Assembly: GCA_963783145.1 (NCBI GenBank)
Contig: CAWAMM010000005.1
Location: 204,225 to 268,224, forward strand
Source: DATGKG01 sp963783145
Lineage (GTDB): Bacteria > Desulfobacterota > Binatia > Binatales > Binataceae
DNA: 64,000 bases
Direction of reading: 5' to 3'
Made by a program: the position numbers and the translations under genes. Shown here piece after piece: positions 51,631 to 61,047 of this stretch; within the stretch, counting starts at the first letter, position 1, and every line of letters begins with the position of its first letter. The notes beneath the pieces are model-generated. The model had not been told where the DNA came from, searched no databases, and saw only the letters and a list, made by a program, of their open reading frames with translations.

Positions 51631-53535
51631 ATGAGCACCGCTTTGGTGCCGACATTCTTCACCAGGTTGTCGCGAGCGCTGATTCGCGACCACCCGCATG
51701 GGCGGGTCAAGCTTCGCTACGAAGTGCTCTGGATTGCGGCCCTCGCCACGCTATTTGCCGCTTGCTTCGGCTATAAGGTGCTACCGTATCTTTCGCGGAT
51801 CGCGCTCGCCAATGATTGGGACTATCATCTGGAGCTGCGATGGGTGCCCTTCTATACCATCGTACAGTTCCATCAACTACCGCTGTGGAACCCCTATCGA
51901 TGCGGTGGGATGCCGATGCTCGGCCATCCGCAATCCGCGCTGGTCAGCCCGTTTCTGCTGCTCGATTTGATACTCGGCCCGATGGTCAGCATGCACATTC
52001 AGGTCGTCGTTCATATCGCCATCGCGTTTAGCGGCGGATGCTTCCTGGCGCGCGCGATGCGCATCTCCAGGCTCGGCGCGATCGCCACCGGCGGATGTTT
52101 CGCGGGGAGCTCGTGGTACTACATCCACATGGCGGCGGGACATCCTGACTTCCTGCCATATACCTTCGTCCCGTGGGTCATCGGGCTTTTTTACCTGAGC
52201 GTGCGCCGTCGTCGAATGTTGTACGCCGCACTTTCCGGTCTGGCGATGGCGTTTATGTATCTGGAGGCCGGAATTTATGCAGTACCGCAAACCGCTCTGA
52301 TCCTGGGTTTGATCGCGGCAACCCTCGCCCTCGAGGAGCTCAGCTTCTATCCTCTGTTGACGCTGGCGTTGGTCGGCGGATGGACGTTTGGCTTCGCCGC
52401 GATCAAACTGCTGCCCACCCTGGACTTCTTCGGCCCGGGGGGGAGACCGATGGATGCGGGCGAGCGGAATCCGCTGTGGATAATCGGGCTGGCTTTGTTT
52501 TCGCGCAACCAGGATCCGGGGCGCGAGCTCGGAAAAATGTCGTGGGGCTTTCATGAGTACGGCGCATACATTGGGGTAATCTTCGGAGCCCTCGCGCTAT
52601 GGGGAATCGCGCGCAATTTTCGCCGTGGTCTCCCATGGCTGGTCGTCGGCGGCACAACCCTGGCTCTCTCGCTCGGTTACTTCGGACTCTATTCGCCATG
52701 GGTCCTGATTCATAAACTTCCCCCCTTCTATTCGGAACGGATACCTTCGCGCTTTCTCATCCTGTTCTCGCTGTCGGCAGCAGTCCTGGCCGGCCTGGGA
52801 GTCGACTCCCTCGCAGAAAGGTCCGGCCCCTGGAGTATCGTCGCGGCGGGTTTAGTCGCGGTTGCGCTGGTTGACGGATGGCTGGTCAGCCCATCGTACA
52901 TGCATCACGTGGTGGAGGGCGACCAAATCCCGAAGCCGTGGGCGGCCACCTTCATCCAATCCTCGGAACCTCGAACCGGAGGCCATGCTATGTATATGGC
53001 CTCCAATGCCAATATGGGCGTGATTGCCTGCAATGATTCGGTCCCGCGCAAGTTCAACGTGCACGGCTTCGAAGACCCCGGCTATCGCGGAGAGCAGTAT
53101 CTGCTCGGGCCAGGCAGCTTGTCACTCACCGAATGGACTCCCAATGCGCTTAGCTTCGAGGTCGAGGCCGCGGCGCCTACCGTGCTGGTCGTCAATCAGA
53201 ACTACGATCACAACTGGCACGTGATCGCTGGGCGCGGTGAGGTCTTTTCCTATGCGGGTCTCATCGCAGTCCACATCCCCACGGGACATCAGCAGCTGGA
53301 ACTCGCGTTCCGCAGCAATGCATTCAGAATCGGGCTGCCTATCACGCTGCTGACCGCGTTCGCGATGATCGTGGTGTGGTTGGCGGAAGGTTCCAGCTAT
53401 CGATGGTTGGTAGTATGGCCCGCGATGAAACCAGCTATCGCACATTTCTCGCCGCCCGCCTCGAGGTTGCCATGCGCAGTCGATGAGGCCGAAAGTAATC
53501 CGCCGGATACCAAACCTGAAGACCTGACGGTCTAG
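51631..53535 (+). CDS. YfhO-like polytopic membrane protein (paralogue 1)
   Basis: About 634 residues with roughly ten hydrophobic helices. The early loop has NDWDYHLELRWVPFYTIVQF, PLWNPYRCGGMPMLGHPQSA, as in YfhO-family proteins of the GT-C type. The C-terminal part is soluble with GYRGEQYLLGPGSLSLTEWT and VLVVNQNYDHNWHVIAGRGE. Family members attach sugars to lipids or polymers; activity here is inferred. ATG 51631 (MSTALVPTF) is taken. A paralogue with the same motifs lies at 55815-57572 on the other strand. Confidence 0.78.
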   Translation: MSTALVPTFFTRLSRALIRDHPHGRVKLRYEVLWIAALATLFAACFGYKVLPYLSRIALANDWDYHLELRWVPFYTIVQFHQLPLWNPYRCGGMPMLGHPQSALVSPFLLLDLILGPMVSMHIQVVVHIAIAFSGGCFLARAMRISRLGAIATGGCFAGSSWYYIHMAAGHPDFLPYTFVPWVIGLFYLSVRRRRMLYAALSGLAMAFMYLEAGIYAVPQTALILGLIAATLALEELSFYPLLTLALVGGWTFGFAAIKLLPTLDFFGPGGRPMDAGERNPLWIIGLALFSRNQDPGRELGKMSWGFHEYGAYIGVIFGALALWGIARNFRRGLPWLVVGGTTLALSLGYFGLYSPWVLIHKLPPFYSERIPSRFLILFSLSAAVLAGLGVDSLAERSGPWSIVAAGLVAVALVDGWLVSPSYMHHVVEGDQIPKPWAATFIQSSEPRTGGHAMYMASNANMGVIACNDSVPRKFNVHGFEDPGYRGEQYLLGPGSLSLTEWTPNALSFEVEAAAPTVLVVNQNYDHNWHVIAGRGEVFSYAGLIAVHIPTGHQQLELAFRSNAFRIGLPITLLTAFAMIVVWLAEGSSYRWLVVWPAMKPAIAHFSPPASRLPCAVDEAESNPPDTKPEDLTV

Positions 53536-53592
53536 GTCACCATGGTCATCTTCAAGTCTGCCTTACTGAGAGTATAAGTCGGAACTCCAATC

Positions 53593-54975
53593 TTGACGAC
53601 ACCTGGACCGAGGTCTATCAGCTCGCTGATTCAATCGAAAATCCGCGCGATGCCTGCGCTGGATCGCGTCTCGATGGTATTCTTTCTCGCGGCGCTGGTG
53701 TTGGTCGCATCCGACAAAATCTATCTAGGCCACTATTCGCAAAGTCCCAACTATCTCGCGATTCTTGCAGTGGTTGGCGCCGTGTTCGGGCTCGTCAATA
53801 GGACCGGGCCCGCATTAATCGCCGCCCCCGCGCCCGATGAGTTCCCGATCGCGGCCGGTGCGCAACGGTGGTCGGTGTTCGCGGTATTCCTGGCCTTCCT
53901 CGCGTTCTACGCGGTCACCGGCAACCTCGAACCCAGCCCCTACAATGCCCATGTCCGACAGGCGGTAGCCTTCCTCCACGGACACACCGATATCGACTAT
54001 GACCAGGGTATCGAGATGGTAGTTTTCGCCGGCCGTCATTTTCAGCTCCATCCGCCGCTACCCGCCCTCCTGATGATGCCCTTCGCGGCAATTTGGGGGA
54101 TGGACACTAATCAAACCGCCTTCTCATTAGTCACGGGAGCGATCGACGCCGCATTAGCATGGTGTTTGCTGGGACGCTTGAAGTTGTCGCTCAGCGGTCA
54201 GGTTTGGCTCACCCTATTCTTCGGCATCGGCACCGTAATGTGGTTCGAAACCATTAATGCGGGCAGCTGGGATGTTAGTCAGACTGTCGCGGTAGGTTTT
54301 GTCTTGTGGGCGCTGGCGGAGGTTTTTGGCCCATCGCGTCCGGGAGTTATCGGCCTGCTGGCGGGGCTATCCGCGTTGGCGCGAAATGACCTGGCACTCG
54401 ATTTTCCGATTTTCGCGGGTCTCTGCTATGTCCAAAGCCGCAACTGGCGACAACTACTGTGGATGGCGCCCGGTTTCGCGCTGGCGGGAATCGTATACAT
54501 AGGTCTAAACGAAGCCCGTTTCAACAGTGTGTTCGACCTCGGCCAGTTTTTGTATACGCCCGGCACTCCAACCTTCGCCGTGATGTTCTTGCCGCAGAAT
54601 CTTTACACGCTCCTGTTCATGGCGCCCGTTCTCGATAATACCTTTCCGTTCATCCATCCGAATCAAACGGGCCAGGCTTTGACCTTTACCTCGCCCGCCT
54701 TCGTGCTCGCGTTGCGCGCGAAGCTGACCGATATCACTCCCGCCTTACTACTGGTGGGCGCGCTGCTGGCGATGATGCCCAGTTTGTTTTTCAACAACAC
54801 TGGTACCGCGCAATTCGGCACTCGCCACTATATTCATTCGTTTCCGTTCCTGTTGGTCCTAATGGCAAAGGGCTTGCCCGGCGGCGTGGACCAGCTCACC
54901 AAGATTCTTATCGTGACCTCGATGGTTCTGATTGGCGCAGGAGTGCTGCAGATCCGGGTCTGGGGCTTCGGTTGA
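53593..54975 (+). CDS. Polytopic membrane protein (GT-C-like)
   Basis: About 460 residues with eleven or so hydrophobic segments, among them LAILAVVGAVFGLVNRTG, VFAVFLAFLAFYAVTGNLEP and LLVGALLAMMPSLFFNNTG. A conserved-looking luminal loop has AVAFLHGHTDIDYDQGIEMV, and HPPLPALLMMPFAAIWG follows. The shape is that of a GT-C glycosyltransferase, but no diagnostic motif is certain. TTG 53593 opens the frame; ATG 53650 is another candidate. It follows the YfhO-like gene by 57 bases on the same strand. Confidence 0.7.
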   Translation: MTTPGPRSISSLIQSKIRAMPALDRVSMVFFLAALVLVASDKIYLGHYSQSPNYLAILAVVGAVFGLVNRTGPALIAAPAPDEFPIAAGAQRWSVFAVFLAFLAFYAVTGNLEPSPYNAHVRQAVAFLHGHTDIDYDQGIEMVVFAGRHFQLHPPLPALLMMPFAAIWGMDTNQTAFSLVTGAIDAALAWCLLGRLKLSLSGQVWLTLFFGIGTVMWFETINAGSWDVSQTVAVGFVLWALAEVFGPSRPGVIGLLAGLSALARNDLALDFPIFAGLCYVQSRNWRQLLWMAPGFALAGIVYIGLNEARFNSVFDLGQFLYTPGTPTFAVMFLPQNLYTLLFMAPVLDNTFPFIHPNQTGQALTFTSPAFVLALRAKLTDITPALLLVGALLAMMPSLFFNNTGTAQFGTRHYIHSFPFLLVLMAKGLPGGVDQLTKILIVTSMVLIGAGVLQIRVWGFG

Positions 54976-55074
54976 GCCGCGCGCGTAGTTCGGATTGGTC
55001 GCGATCGCGACCCCGGGCCGTGTTACTCATAAATCGGGGCTTGGGTCAGGCACGCCGGCCGCCTGGCTCGCAGA

Positions 55075-55749
55075 TTACTTCCCACTAACCATCGAAAGAA
55101 CCGTCCGAGCGAGACCAGCAGTCGATTCCACCAGTTGATCTGCGCCGGAAGCCTCAAGTTCGTCTCGGGTCCCATAACCCCAGAGTACGCCCAGACCGCG
55201 CATTCCAACCGCATGGGCACCGGAAATATCATCTCGGCGGTCCCCGACCATCAGACTGTGGGAGAGCAAAACATTGTGCTTCGACAAAATATGGGCGAGC
55301 AGTTCAGGCTTATAATCCAGCTCGCCGCCTGGCACGGAACCGTGAATGCCATCAAAGTACCTTGCAAACCCTAGATGGTGCAAAATGCGGCGCGCAAAAG
55401 TTTCCCGCTTCGACGTTGCCAGATAGATTCGCAATCCGGCCTGCTGCATCTCTTTAAGCGAGCTCCCAATTCCCGGATAGGGCACGCTTCCGAGAAAGCC
55501 GCTCTCGCCATAGTGTTGACGATATGCCGCGACTGCTTCGCCGACTCGATCGTCTCCATAGCGTTGCAGCAAAACCCGCATCGTGTCTTCCAGCGGCGGC
55601 CCAATGCTGCGCTTAATGTCGAGTGTCTCGTCCGGTTCATGCCCAAGGGCACGTAGCGTTGCAAGGCAGCTTGCTAAAATGCCAGGCTGCGAATCAATCA
55701 GAGTGCCGTCAAGGTCGAGAAGTACGGAGCGGGTGGCGCTCTTGCGCAT
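55075..55749 (-). CDS. HAD hydrolase, phosphoglycolate phosphatase-like
   Basis: 224 residues. Motif I is SVLLDLDGTLIDSQPGI, the helical cap follows, motif II is IYLATSKRETFARRIL, motif III is Lys in LDYKPELLAHIL, and motif IV SLMVGDRRDDISGAHAVGM. This is the Gph/PgpB-like group; the substrate could be phosphoglycolate or a sugar phosphate. ATG 55749 is chosen since the family starts just before motif I. It is the last gene of the minus-strand glycan operon, so a sugar-phosphate role is likely. Confidence 0.88.
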   Translation of the reverse strand: MRKSATRSVLLDLDGTLIDSQPGILASCLATLRALGHEPDETLDIKRSIGPPLEDTMRVLLQRYGDDRVGEAVAAYRQHYGESGFLGSVPYPGIGSSLKEMQQAGLRIYLATSKRETFARRILHHLGFARYFDGIHGSVPGGELDYKPELLAHILSKHNVLLSHSLMVGDRRDDISGAHAVGMRGLGVLWGYGTRDELEASGADQLVESTAGLARTVLSMVSGK

Positions 55750-55814
55750 GAGGTCTGTGAAAGACAAGAGTGAGGGCGCAGGCGGTTGAAATGACTTTTT
55801 CAAAAGCGGCCAGA

Positions 55815-57572
55815 TCAAGGCGTCCAGCTTCCAACTCGCGCGGAGGTCCGGTCAGCCGTGCGCCAAACTCTCTGGATCAGGTATAGCCAGACAGTTGCGA
55901 TTAATCCTACCAGGAAGATAAGACACCCGTGAAAAAATGACGTTGAGTGATAGCTAAGCTCGAGGCGCTGCTTTCCCGCCGGCACCTCGACCGCCAGCAG
56001 GCCATTCCTTTTGAAGAGCTCCCCGCGTCCCTGGTTTACCTTCCATTCAGTGTCATAGTTTTGATTAATCACCAAAGTCGCAGGACTTCGCGCGTCAATA
56101 TCATAGTCGAGGATATCCGGCGTCCAGCGCGCGAGACTGACCGCGCCGTTTCCAAGCAAGTATTGCTCCCCGCGGTATCCGTTTACGTTATATCCGAAGA
56201 CATTCCTCGCGGCCGACGCGGGCTCATAGCAGTTGACGACACCAAGATTCGCTTGCGCCATCATGAACATCCGGTTGTTCTCGGGTAGATAAGCCTGCTT
56301 GAAAATGGAACTCGGCTCAAAAGTGCGCTGGTCTCCGCCGCCCAAAAGGTATCGCGAATTGGGAGTGCTCACCATCCAGGTATCGATGATCCCGATCAAG
56401 GTGATAATCGCTACCAATCCCGTCAACCAAACTCTTCGCAACGAGCACAGCGCGTCGATTCCGAACCCGGCTAGTATCCCAACGCAGAGCGCGAACAGCA
56501 TCAGCATTCGAGTCGGAGCGTGCTGGGCCGAAAAAATCGGCAGCGGATGAAGCAAGACCCACGGTGAATAATTCCCATGGTTTCCCGCCGCAAGCGCCAG
56601 CAGCACCAGCGCCGTTACCGACCATGGAATCGACCGCCAAAAGCGCAACGCGATTCCTATCATCGCCAGCAGGGCGAAGATAACTCCGATGTAGGCGCCG
56701 AACTCCCAGAAACCCCAAAAGCCACCCATCGAGTCGCGGGAAAAAAATTGATCGCGTGAGAACAATTCCTGGATAAACATCGAGAACGAATTCGCTTCGA
56801 AAGGATCCACGTAGCGTCCGTAAGGCCCCATGAAGTGGAACAGCGGAAGCAACTTCGGCGCGGCAAACATCGCGGTAAAGATACCTGTCACTGCCAGCAG
56901 AGCTAATGGGAATATGCTACGGTATTGCGCGGCCAGTCCCACCGCAAGTACCGATAAGACTAATCCCACATAAGGTGTTTGGTAGATGCCGCCCTCGAAG
57001 AAGATCAACGCCATCATGAGACCGGTCGGCGCGGCCCAAGTCAAAGACCGCCGTTGCCAGCCGGTCCAGAACAGCGCCACGATGCACGGCGCGTACATCC
57101 CGGACATGAAGGTGGCATGCCCGGGCGCGAGGTGCAGATAGTAGGAGGAACTCCCCGCGAACACCGCTCCGCACGCGATCGCGCCCAATTTTCCGATCTC
57201 GAGTAGGCGCGCGAGAAGGTATGCGCCACCGAAACCGACCACCAGGTGCGCGATAATCTCCAGGTGGATTCCAATCAGGGGTCCGAACAGAAGATGAAAC
57301 AAGAACCACGGGGTCAATATCCTGGACTGTGGGTTACCAAGGAGCGGCGTGCCGCCGCATTTGTAGGGATCCCATAACGGGAACTCATGAAAATGGGTCA
57401 CCGTGTAAAAAGGCGCCCACTGCATCTCCATCGCGTAGTCCCAATCGTGATCGAGTCCGAGGCCGCTGATGTTGCGCAGGATCCAATAACTGAACGCAAG
57501 TGCGAATCCTAAGGAGGCGAGCAGGCCGACAACCGTCTCTTGTAGTAGCCTGCCGGCTCTAGAAAGATGCAT
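55815..57572 (-). CDS. YfhO-like polytopic membrane protein (paralogue 2)
   Basis: 585 residues with about ten membrane helices. It shares with the gene at 51631 the motifs HDWDYAMEMQWAPFYTVTHF, PLWDPYKCGGTPLLGNPQSR, GYRGEQYLLGNGAVSLARWT and TLVINQNYDTEWKVNQGRGE. It is thus a clear paralogue on the other strand. A glycosyl or glycan transfer role is inferred from the family and the GT2/methyltransferase neighbours. The ATG at 57572 (MHLSRAGRLL) starts it; the DUF2723 gene ends 38 bases upstream. Confidence 0.8.
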   Translation of the reverse strand: MHLSRAGRLLQETVVGLLASLGFALAFSYWILRNISGLGLDHDWDYAMEMQWAPFYTVTHFHEFPLWDPYKCGGTPLLGNPQSRILTPWFLFHLLFGPLIGIHLEIIAHLVVGFGGAYLLARLLEIGKLGAIACGAVFAGSSSYYLHLAPGHATFMSGMYAPCIVALFWTGWQRRSLTWAAPTGLMMALIFFEGGIYQTPYVGLVLSVLAVGLAAQYRSIFPLALLAVTGIFTAMFAAPKLLPLFHFMGPYGRYVDPFEANSFSMFIQELFSRDQFFSRDSMGGFWGFWEFGAYIGVIFALLAMIGIALRFWRSIPWSVTALVLLALAAGNHGNYSPWVLLHPLPIFSAQHAPTRMLMLFALCVGILAGFGIDALCSLRRVWLTGLVAIITLIGIIDTWMVSTPNSRYLLGGGDQRTFEPSSIFKQAYLPENNRMFMMAQANLGVVNCYEPASAARNVFGYNVNGYRGEQYLLGNGAVSLARWTPDILDYDIDARSPATLVINQNYDTEWKVNQGRGELFKRNGLLAVEVPAGKQRLELSYHSTSFFHGCLIFLVGLIATVWLYLIQRVWRTADRTSARVGSWTP

Positions 57573-57610
57573 GCCTGGAAAGCCCCGCTCTCGACATGTT
57601 GATGGGATGG

Positions 57611-59230
57611 TTAGGGCGCCGCTTTCGAGTGGTCATCTTTGCGACCTATCACTTCATCCACGTTCATGCCGAACCAGGCCAGCTTGGCAACCTCGCGAAA
57701 GCGGTACTTCCTTCCATACCGCTGCACTTCGTCCGGCCAGCTGACCGTATAGATAGGCCGCTTGCCGTAGTAAAGGTCGATGGCAGAGGTAAGGTCATTC
57801 CAACCCCGCGGCAGGGCCTCACTATCGTCCATAATAGTAACGTCGGGGCGCTTGCCTTCTACATATCGTCCGTACCAAAGAGCTGTGCTGGATCCCCACC
57901 ATGACAGGATCAAGGCATTGGGCTTTACCGCCGCGAAAACACCGTCGATGAAGACCTCGGCGTCATGATCGTTGTGCAAGTCCGAATTCCACAGGCTGTG
58001 CGCCATATAGCAGGGGAATAAGAGGATCAACCCGATCCCGAGCACCGCCAGCGATTGACGAATCGATCCTCGATCGATCCGGCGCAGCGAACTGATAAAG
58101 ATTGCCTGCGTCCCGACCGCGGCGAGGAAGAACAACAGCCAGTTGGACATGATGAAATAGCGTCCACGCTCGGCATTTGGAACAGTGATCGACGCGTACA
58201 TGGGAAAAAGAAGGCCGAACGAAACCGTGAAGGCAAGGCGCCAATCGCGCCGCATCAGAGCAATGACACCTATCACGGCTAAGACCCACACAATCGCTCG
58301 GCCGGCGGGCGTCAGCCACTCGCCGTACCATGCATAAATTTGGGGGGCGTAAATTCCGATAACTCGCGGAGCTTCATGTAAGCCTTGCCAACTGTACAAG
58401 TCGCCGCCACCGCTTAAAACCACGTCTCGAAATCTTTCCCAAGTCTGCGGATTCCAGTAGTTGATGGGCGCGTTCATCATCGCGCGGATGGGAAGGTAGG
58501 TGTAGATGCCTACCACGCCGATCACGCCGAGTAACCCGGCGACGATCATGGTTATAGGATAGAAGAATCGGCGTGGTTGTGAAATCACGGTGTAGATGAT
58601 GATCGCCGGCAGTTCCGCAACTAGCACTGCTGCGGCACCCAGTCCCAGGCCCGATAGGAAGGCTGTCGCCCATAGCCAGCGACGGTCTCCGGTATCCTTC
58701 CACCTGAGCGCCATCAACCATAATGACGCGGCGATCAACGCGGTTAGCGGATGTGGATCGGCATGCTGCGCGGTGTGCCAGACATTTTGCGCAAACGCAA
58801 ACGACAAGGCGGCGGCAAACGCGACCGGAGGGGTGATGTCATAGCGAAACAGAAAGAAGATCAGCATCGCGGCCATGATTGCCAGAAATACCGACGCCAT
58901 CAGGTTCATGCGATAACCGAATGAACCAATCGGGACTAAGGTGCCGAAGATCTTCCCAACTATCCCATACAGCGGGTAGCCGGTCTGATGCATGTTCCCC
59001 AGCACGTAGGGCGCTACCTGATACTCCGCGGTATCGAAAAAGGCCGGGCCCTGCATGATGGTTTGCAGGTAGACGATCATTACTACGACGAAAACTACCG
59101 CCGCGGTTAGATAGGTGCGTCGCTCTACTATAGCCTGCCGGATTGACTGCCAATCTCCGATGAAACTCGTAGTCTGGCTCGACCGTGGAGCGTCAGCAGC
59201 CGACAATACACCGCTCCGTAAGCTAATCAT
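57611..59230 (-). CDS. DUF2723-family membrane protein (GT-C-like)
   Basis: About 539 residues with ten or more hydrophobic helices. The family hallmark is the first loop with GPAFFDTAEYQVAPYVLGNM followed by HQTGYPLYGIVGKIFGTLVP (acidic Asp-Glu-containing region plus His-x-x-GYPLY). DUF2723 proteins are related to protein O-mannosyltransferases and act on lipid-linked sugars. ATG 59230 overlaps the stop of the methyltransferase gene by four bases (ATGA), so it is coupled. The C-terminal soluble domain has WWGSSTALWYGRYVEGKRPD. Confidence 0.87.
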   Translation of the reverse strand: MISLRSGVLSAADAPRSSQTTSFIGDWQSIRQAIVERRTYLTAAVVFVVVMIVYLQTIMQGPAFFDTAEYQVAPYVLGNMHQTGYPLYGIVGKIFGTLVPIGSFGYRMNLMASVFLAIMAAMLIFFLFRYDITPPVAFAAALSFAFAQNVWHTAQHADPHPLTALIAASLWLMALRWKDTGDRRWLWATAFLSGLGLGAAAVLVAELPAIIIYTVISQPRRFFYPITMIVAGLLGVIGVVGIYTYLPIRAMMNAPINYWNPQTWERFRDVVLSGGGDLYSWQGLHEAPRVIGIYAPQIYAWYGEWLTPAGRAIVWVLAVIGVIALMRRDWRLAFTVSFGLLFPMYASITVPNAERGRYFIMSNWLLFFLAAVGTQAIFISSLRRIDRGSIRQSLAVLGIGLILLFPCYMAHSLWNSDLHNDHDAEVFIDGVFAAVKPNALILSWWGSSTALWYGRYVEGKRPDVTIMDDSEALPRGWNDLTSAIDLYYGKRPIYTVSWPDEVQRYGRKYRFREVAKLAWFGMNVDEVIGRKDDHSKAAP

Positions 59231-60015
59231 AAGGATGAGGCCTGCAGTCCCGGTCCGTCGCGAAGGTCGCGACCGTTGATTGTTTTGCCGGACTGCGCTA
59301 GCACGATCAGTGACACTCCGAACGGCACCGACCATGAACCGAGGAAATAACGTTCACTGGAAAATAGTCCTTTGAGAAGGTTATTGATCGAGGCAGAAGG
59401 CATCTTGAGGTCATGACCTTCCGAACTCGCCCCTAAGATGCGCTGCATCACGCGAGCGCCTGCGATTACCGGAAAGAGTAGAAAGTTGTAATAGCTGAGA
59501 TAGCGCACTTCGAAACCCGCGGTCTCAACAACCTGCCGCAAACGCGCCGCATGATACCTACGTCGATGGTGATGCGCGACATCGTGCTCGCTCCACATCC
59601 AGGACAAGGCCGGAACCGTCGCCAGAAACCAGCCACCTGGTTTGACACGTTGTCGGAGTGCTACCAAGGATGCGACATCATCGTCCAGATGTTCCAGGAC
59701 GTCAGTCATCAAAATCAGGTCGAAGCTCAAGTCCGCGAAAGGGATCTCGTTTGGGAGGCTGCCGTCAGCAATCTTTGCCGCTCCAAGTGAAGAAGCAATC
59801 GTGCGGGCCGCCTCGAAAGGCTCCATCGCATACACCCGGCCATGATGAGCAAGCATCTTCAGGTTGCCGCCGGTGCCACAGCCCGCTTCAAGAATCGCGG
59901 CGTCCTTGGGCAGACCAAGGCGGCCAAGGATTTTTTCCACGATATCGCGACGAGAGGCGAACCACCAATGACGCTCCTCGACCTCAGCCATCCTGTCATA
60001 GATGCGCGCATCCAT
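59227..60015 (-). CDS. Class I SAM-dependent methyltransferase
   Basis: 262 residues. The motif I is AAILEAGCGTGGNLKMLAHH, motif II SFDLILMTDVLEHLDDDVAS, and motif III VKPGGWFLATVPAL. The N-terminal YDRMAEVEERHWWFASRRD is typical of methyltransferases next to GT2 genes. A C-terminal hydrophobic segment (WSVPFGVSLIVLAQ) could contact the membrane. The substrate is probably a lipid-linked sugar or polyprenyl intermediate (inference from context). Seven bases separate it from the GT2. Confidence 0.88.
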   Translation of the reverse strand: MDARIYDRMAEVEERHWWFASRRDIVEKILGRLGLPKDAAILEAGCGTGGNLKMLAHHGRVYAMEPFEAARTIASSLGAAKIADGSLPNEIPFADLSFDLILMTDVLEHLDDDVASLVALRQRVKPGGWFLATVPALSWMWSEHDVAHHHRRRYHAARLRQVVETAGFEVRYLSYYNFLLFPVIAGARVMQRILGASSEGHDLKMPSASINNLLKGLFSSERYFLGSWSVPFGVSLIVLAQSGKTINGRDLRDGPGLQASSL

Positions 60016-60021
60016 AGTGAA

Positions 60022-61047
60022 TCAGCCGGTCAAGTCCTGGTTGGAAGTGCTGGAGGTTTCCTGCAGGCCAAAGGTGTCTCTAACCACATAGATCGGTCGC
60101 GCCTTCACCTCGTTGTAGATTCTGCCCAAGTACTCACCGACGATGCCTAACGTGATCAACTGCACTCCACCGAGGAACAAAACTACTACCATCAAAGAGG
60201 CATAACCGGGCACATCGATTCCACGTGAGAGTTTCAGCGCGGCCAGGAAAGTCGCATAGAAAAAAGCGAACAATGAGATCGCGAAGCCCAGGTAACTCCA
60301 GATCTTGAGCGGTAACGAGCTGAACGAAGCGACCCCATCGATGGCGAAATTCCACAACTTCGCATAGCCCCAATTCGTATTACCCGAATGACGCGCTTCG
60401 CGGTTGTAGACCACGCTGGCCTGACGGAATCCAACCCACGAAAACAGTCCCTTCATGAAGCGGGTCCGCTCCGGCAGCCGCACCAGCACTTCCACCACTT
60501 TGCGATCGAGCAGGCGGAAGTCCCCGGTATCGAGCGGAATCGGAGTATCTGTAATTCCGGCAAAAATGCGATAGAAGAGTTTCGCGGTAGTGGTTTTGAT
60601 CCAGCCTTCGCCGGCACGCTCGAGTCGAGTAGCGTTCACTACCTCGAACCCTTCATGCCATTTGGCCACCAATAGTGGAATGACCTCCGGTGGGTCTTGA
60701 AGGTCAGCATCGATGGGAATTACCGCGGCGCCTTGGGCATAGTCCAGTCCGGCGCTTAGCGCCGCATCCTTTCCGAAATTACGCGATAGACCAACTATCT
60801 TGATCGAGGGGTTGCGCCGATGCTGCTCGATCAGCAAGGGCAGGCTCGCATCGGTGCTGCCGTCATCGATACAGATAATCTCATAGGTCATCCCGAGGCC
60901 GGCCAGCACCACCGACATGCGGGAGAAAAAGGTGTCGAGGTTAGTCGCTTCATTTTTGATTGGAACCAGTATAGAGAGTTTCGGCTCACAAGCTGCCGAC
61001 GGAACCCGGTTGGTGCGCGCAGACACTTTGTGCGCTCCTTCGATCAT
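60022..61047 (-). CDS. GT2-family glycosyltransferase (polyprenyl-phosphate type)
   Basis: 341 residues. The catalytic GT-A domain starts KLSILVPIKNEATNLDTFFS and has ICIDDGSTDASLPLL, with the D-x-D-like AVIPIDADLQDPPEVIPLLV. Two transmembrane helices lie at the end (LGFAISLFAFFYATFLAAL and VVVLFLGGVQLITLGIVGEYL), giving the DPM1/GtrB-like layout that loads sugar onto polyprenyl phosphate. The ATG overlaps the stop of the upstream membrane gene by four bases. A role in glycan export is inferred. Confidence 0.92.
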   Translation of the reverse strand: MIEGAHKVSARTNRVPSAACEPKLSILVPIKNEATNLDTFFSRMSVVLAGLGMTYEIICIDDGSTDASLPLLIEQHRRNPSIKIVGLSRNFGKDAALSAGLDYAQGAAVIPIDADLQDPPEVIPLLVAKWHEGFEVVNATRLERAGEGWIKTTTAKLFYRIFAGITDTPIPLDTGDFRLLDRKVVEVLVRLPERTRFMKGLFSWVGFRQASVVYNREARHSGNTNWGYAKLWNFAIDGVASFSSLPLKIWSYLGFAISLFAFFYATFLAALKLSRGIDVPGYASLMVVVLFLGGVQLITLGIVGEYLGRIYNEVKARPIYVVRDTFGLQETSSTSNQDLTG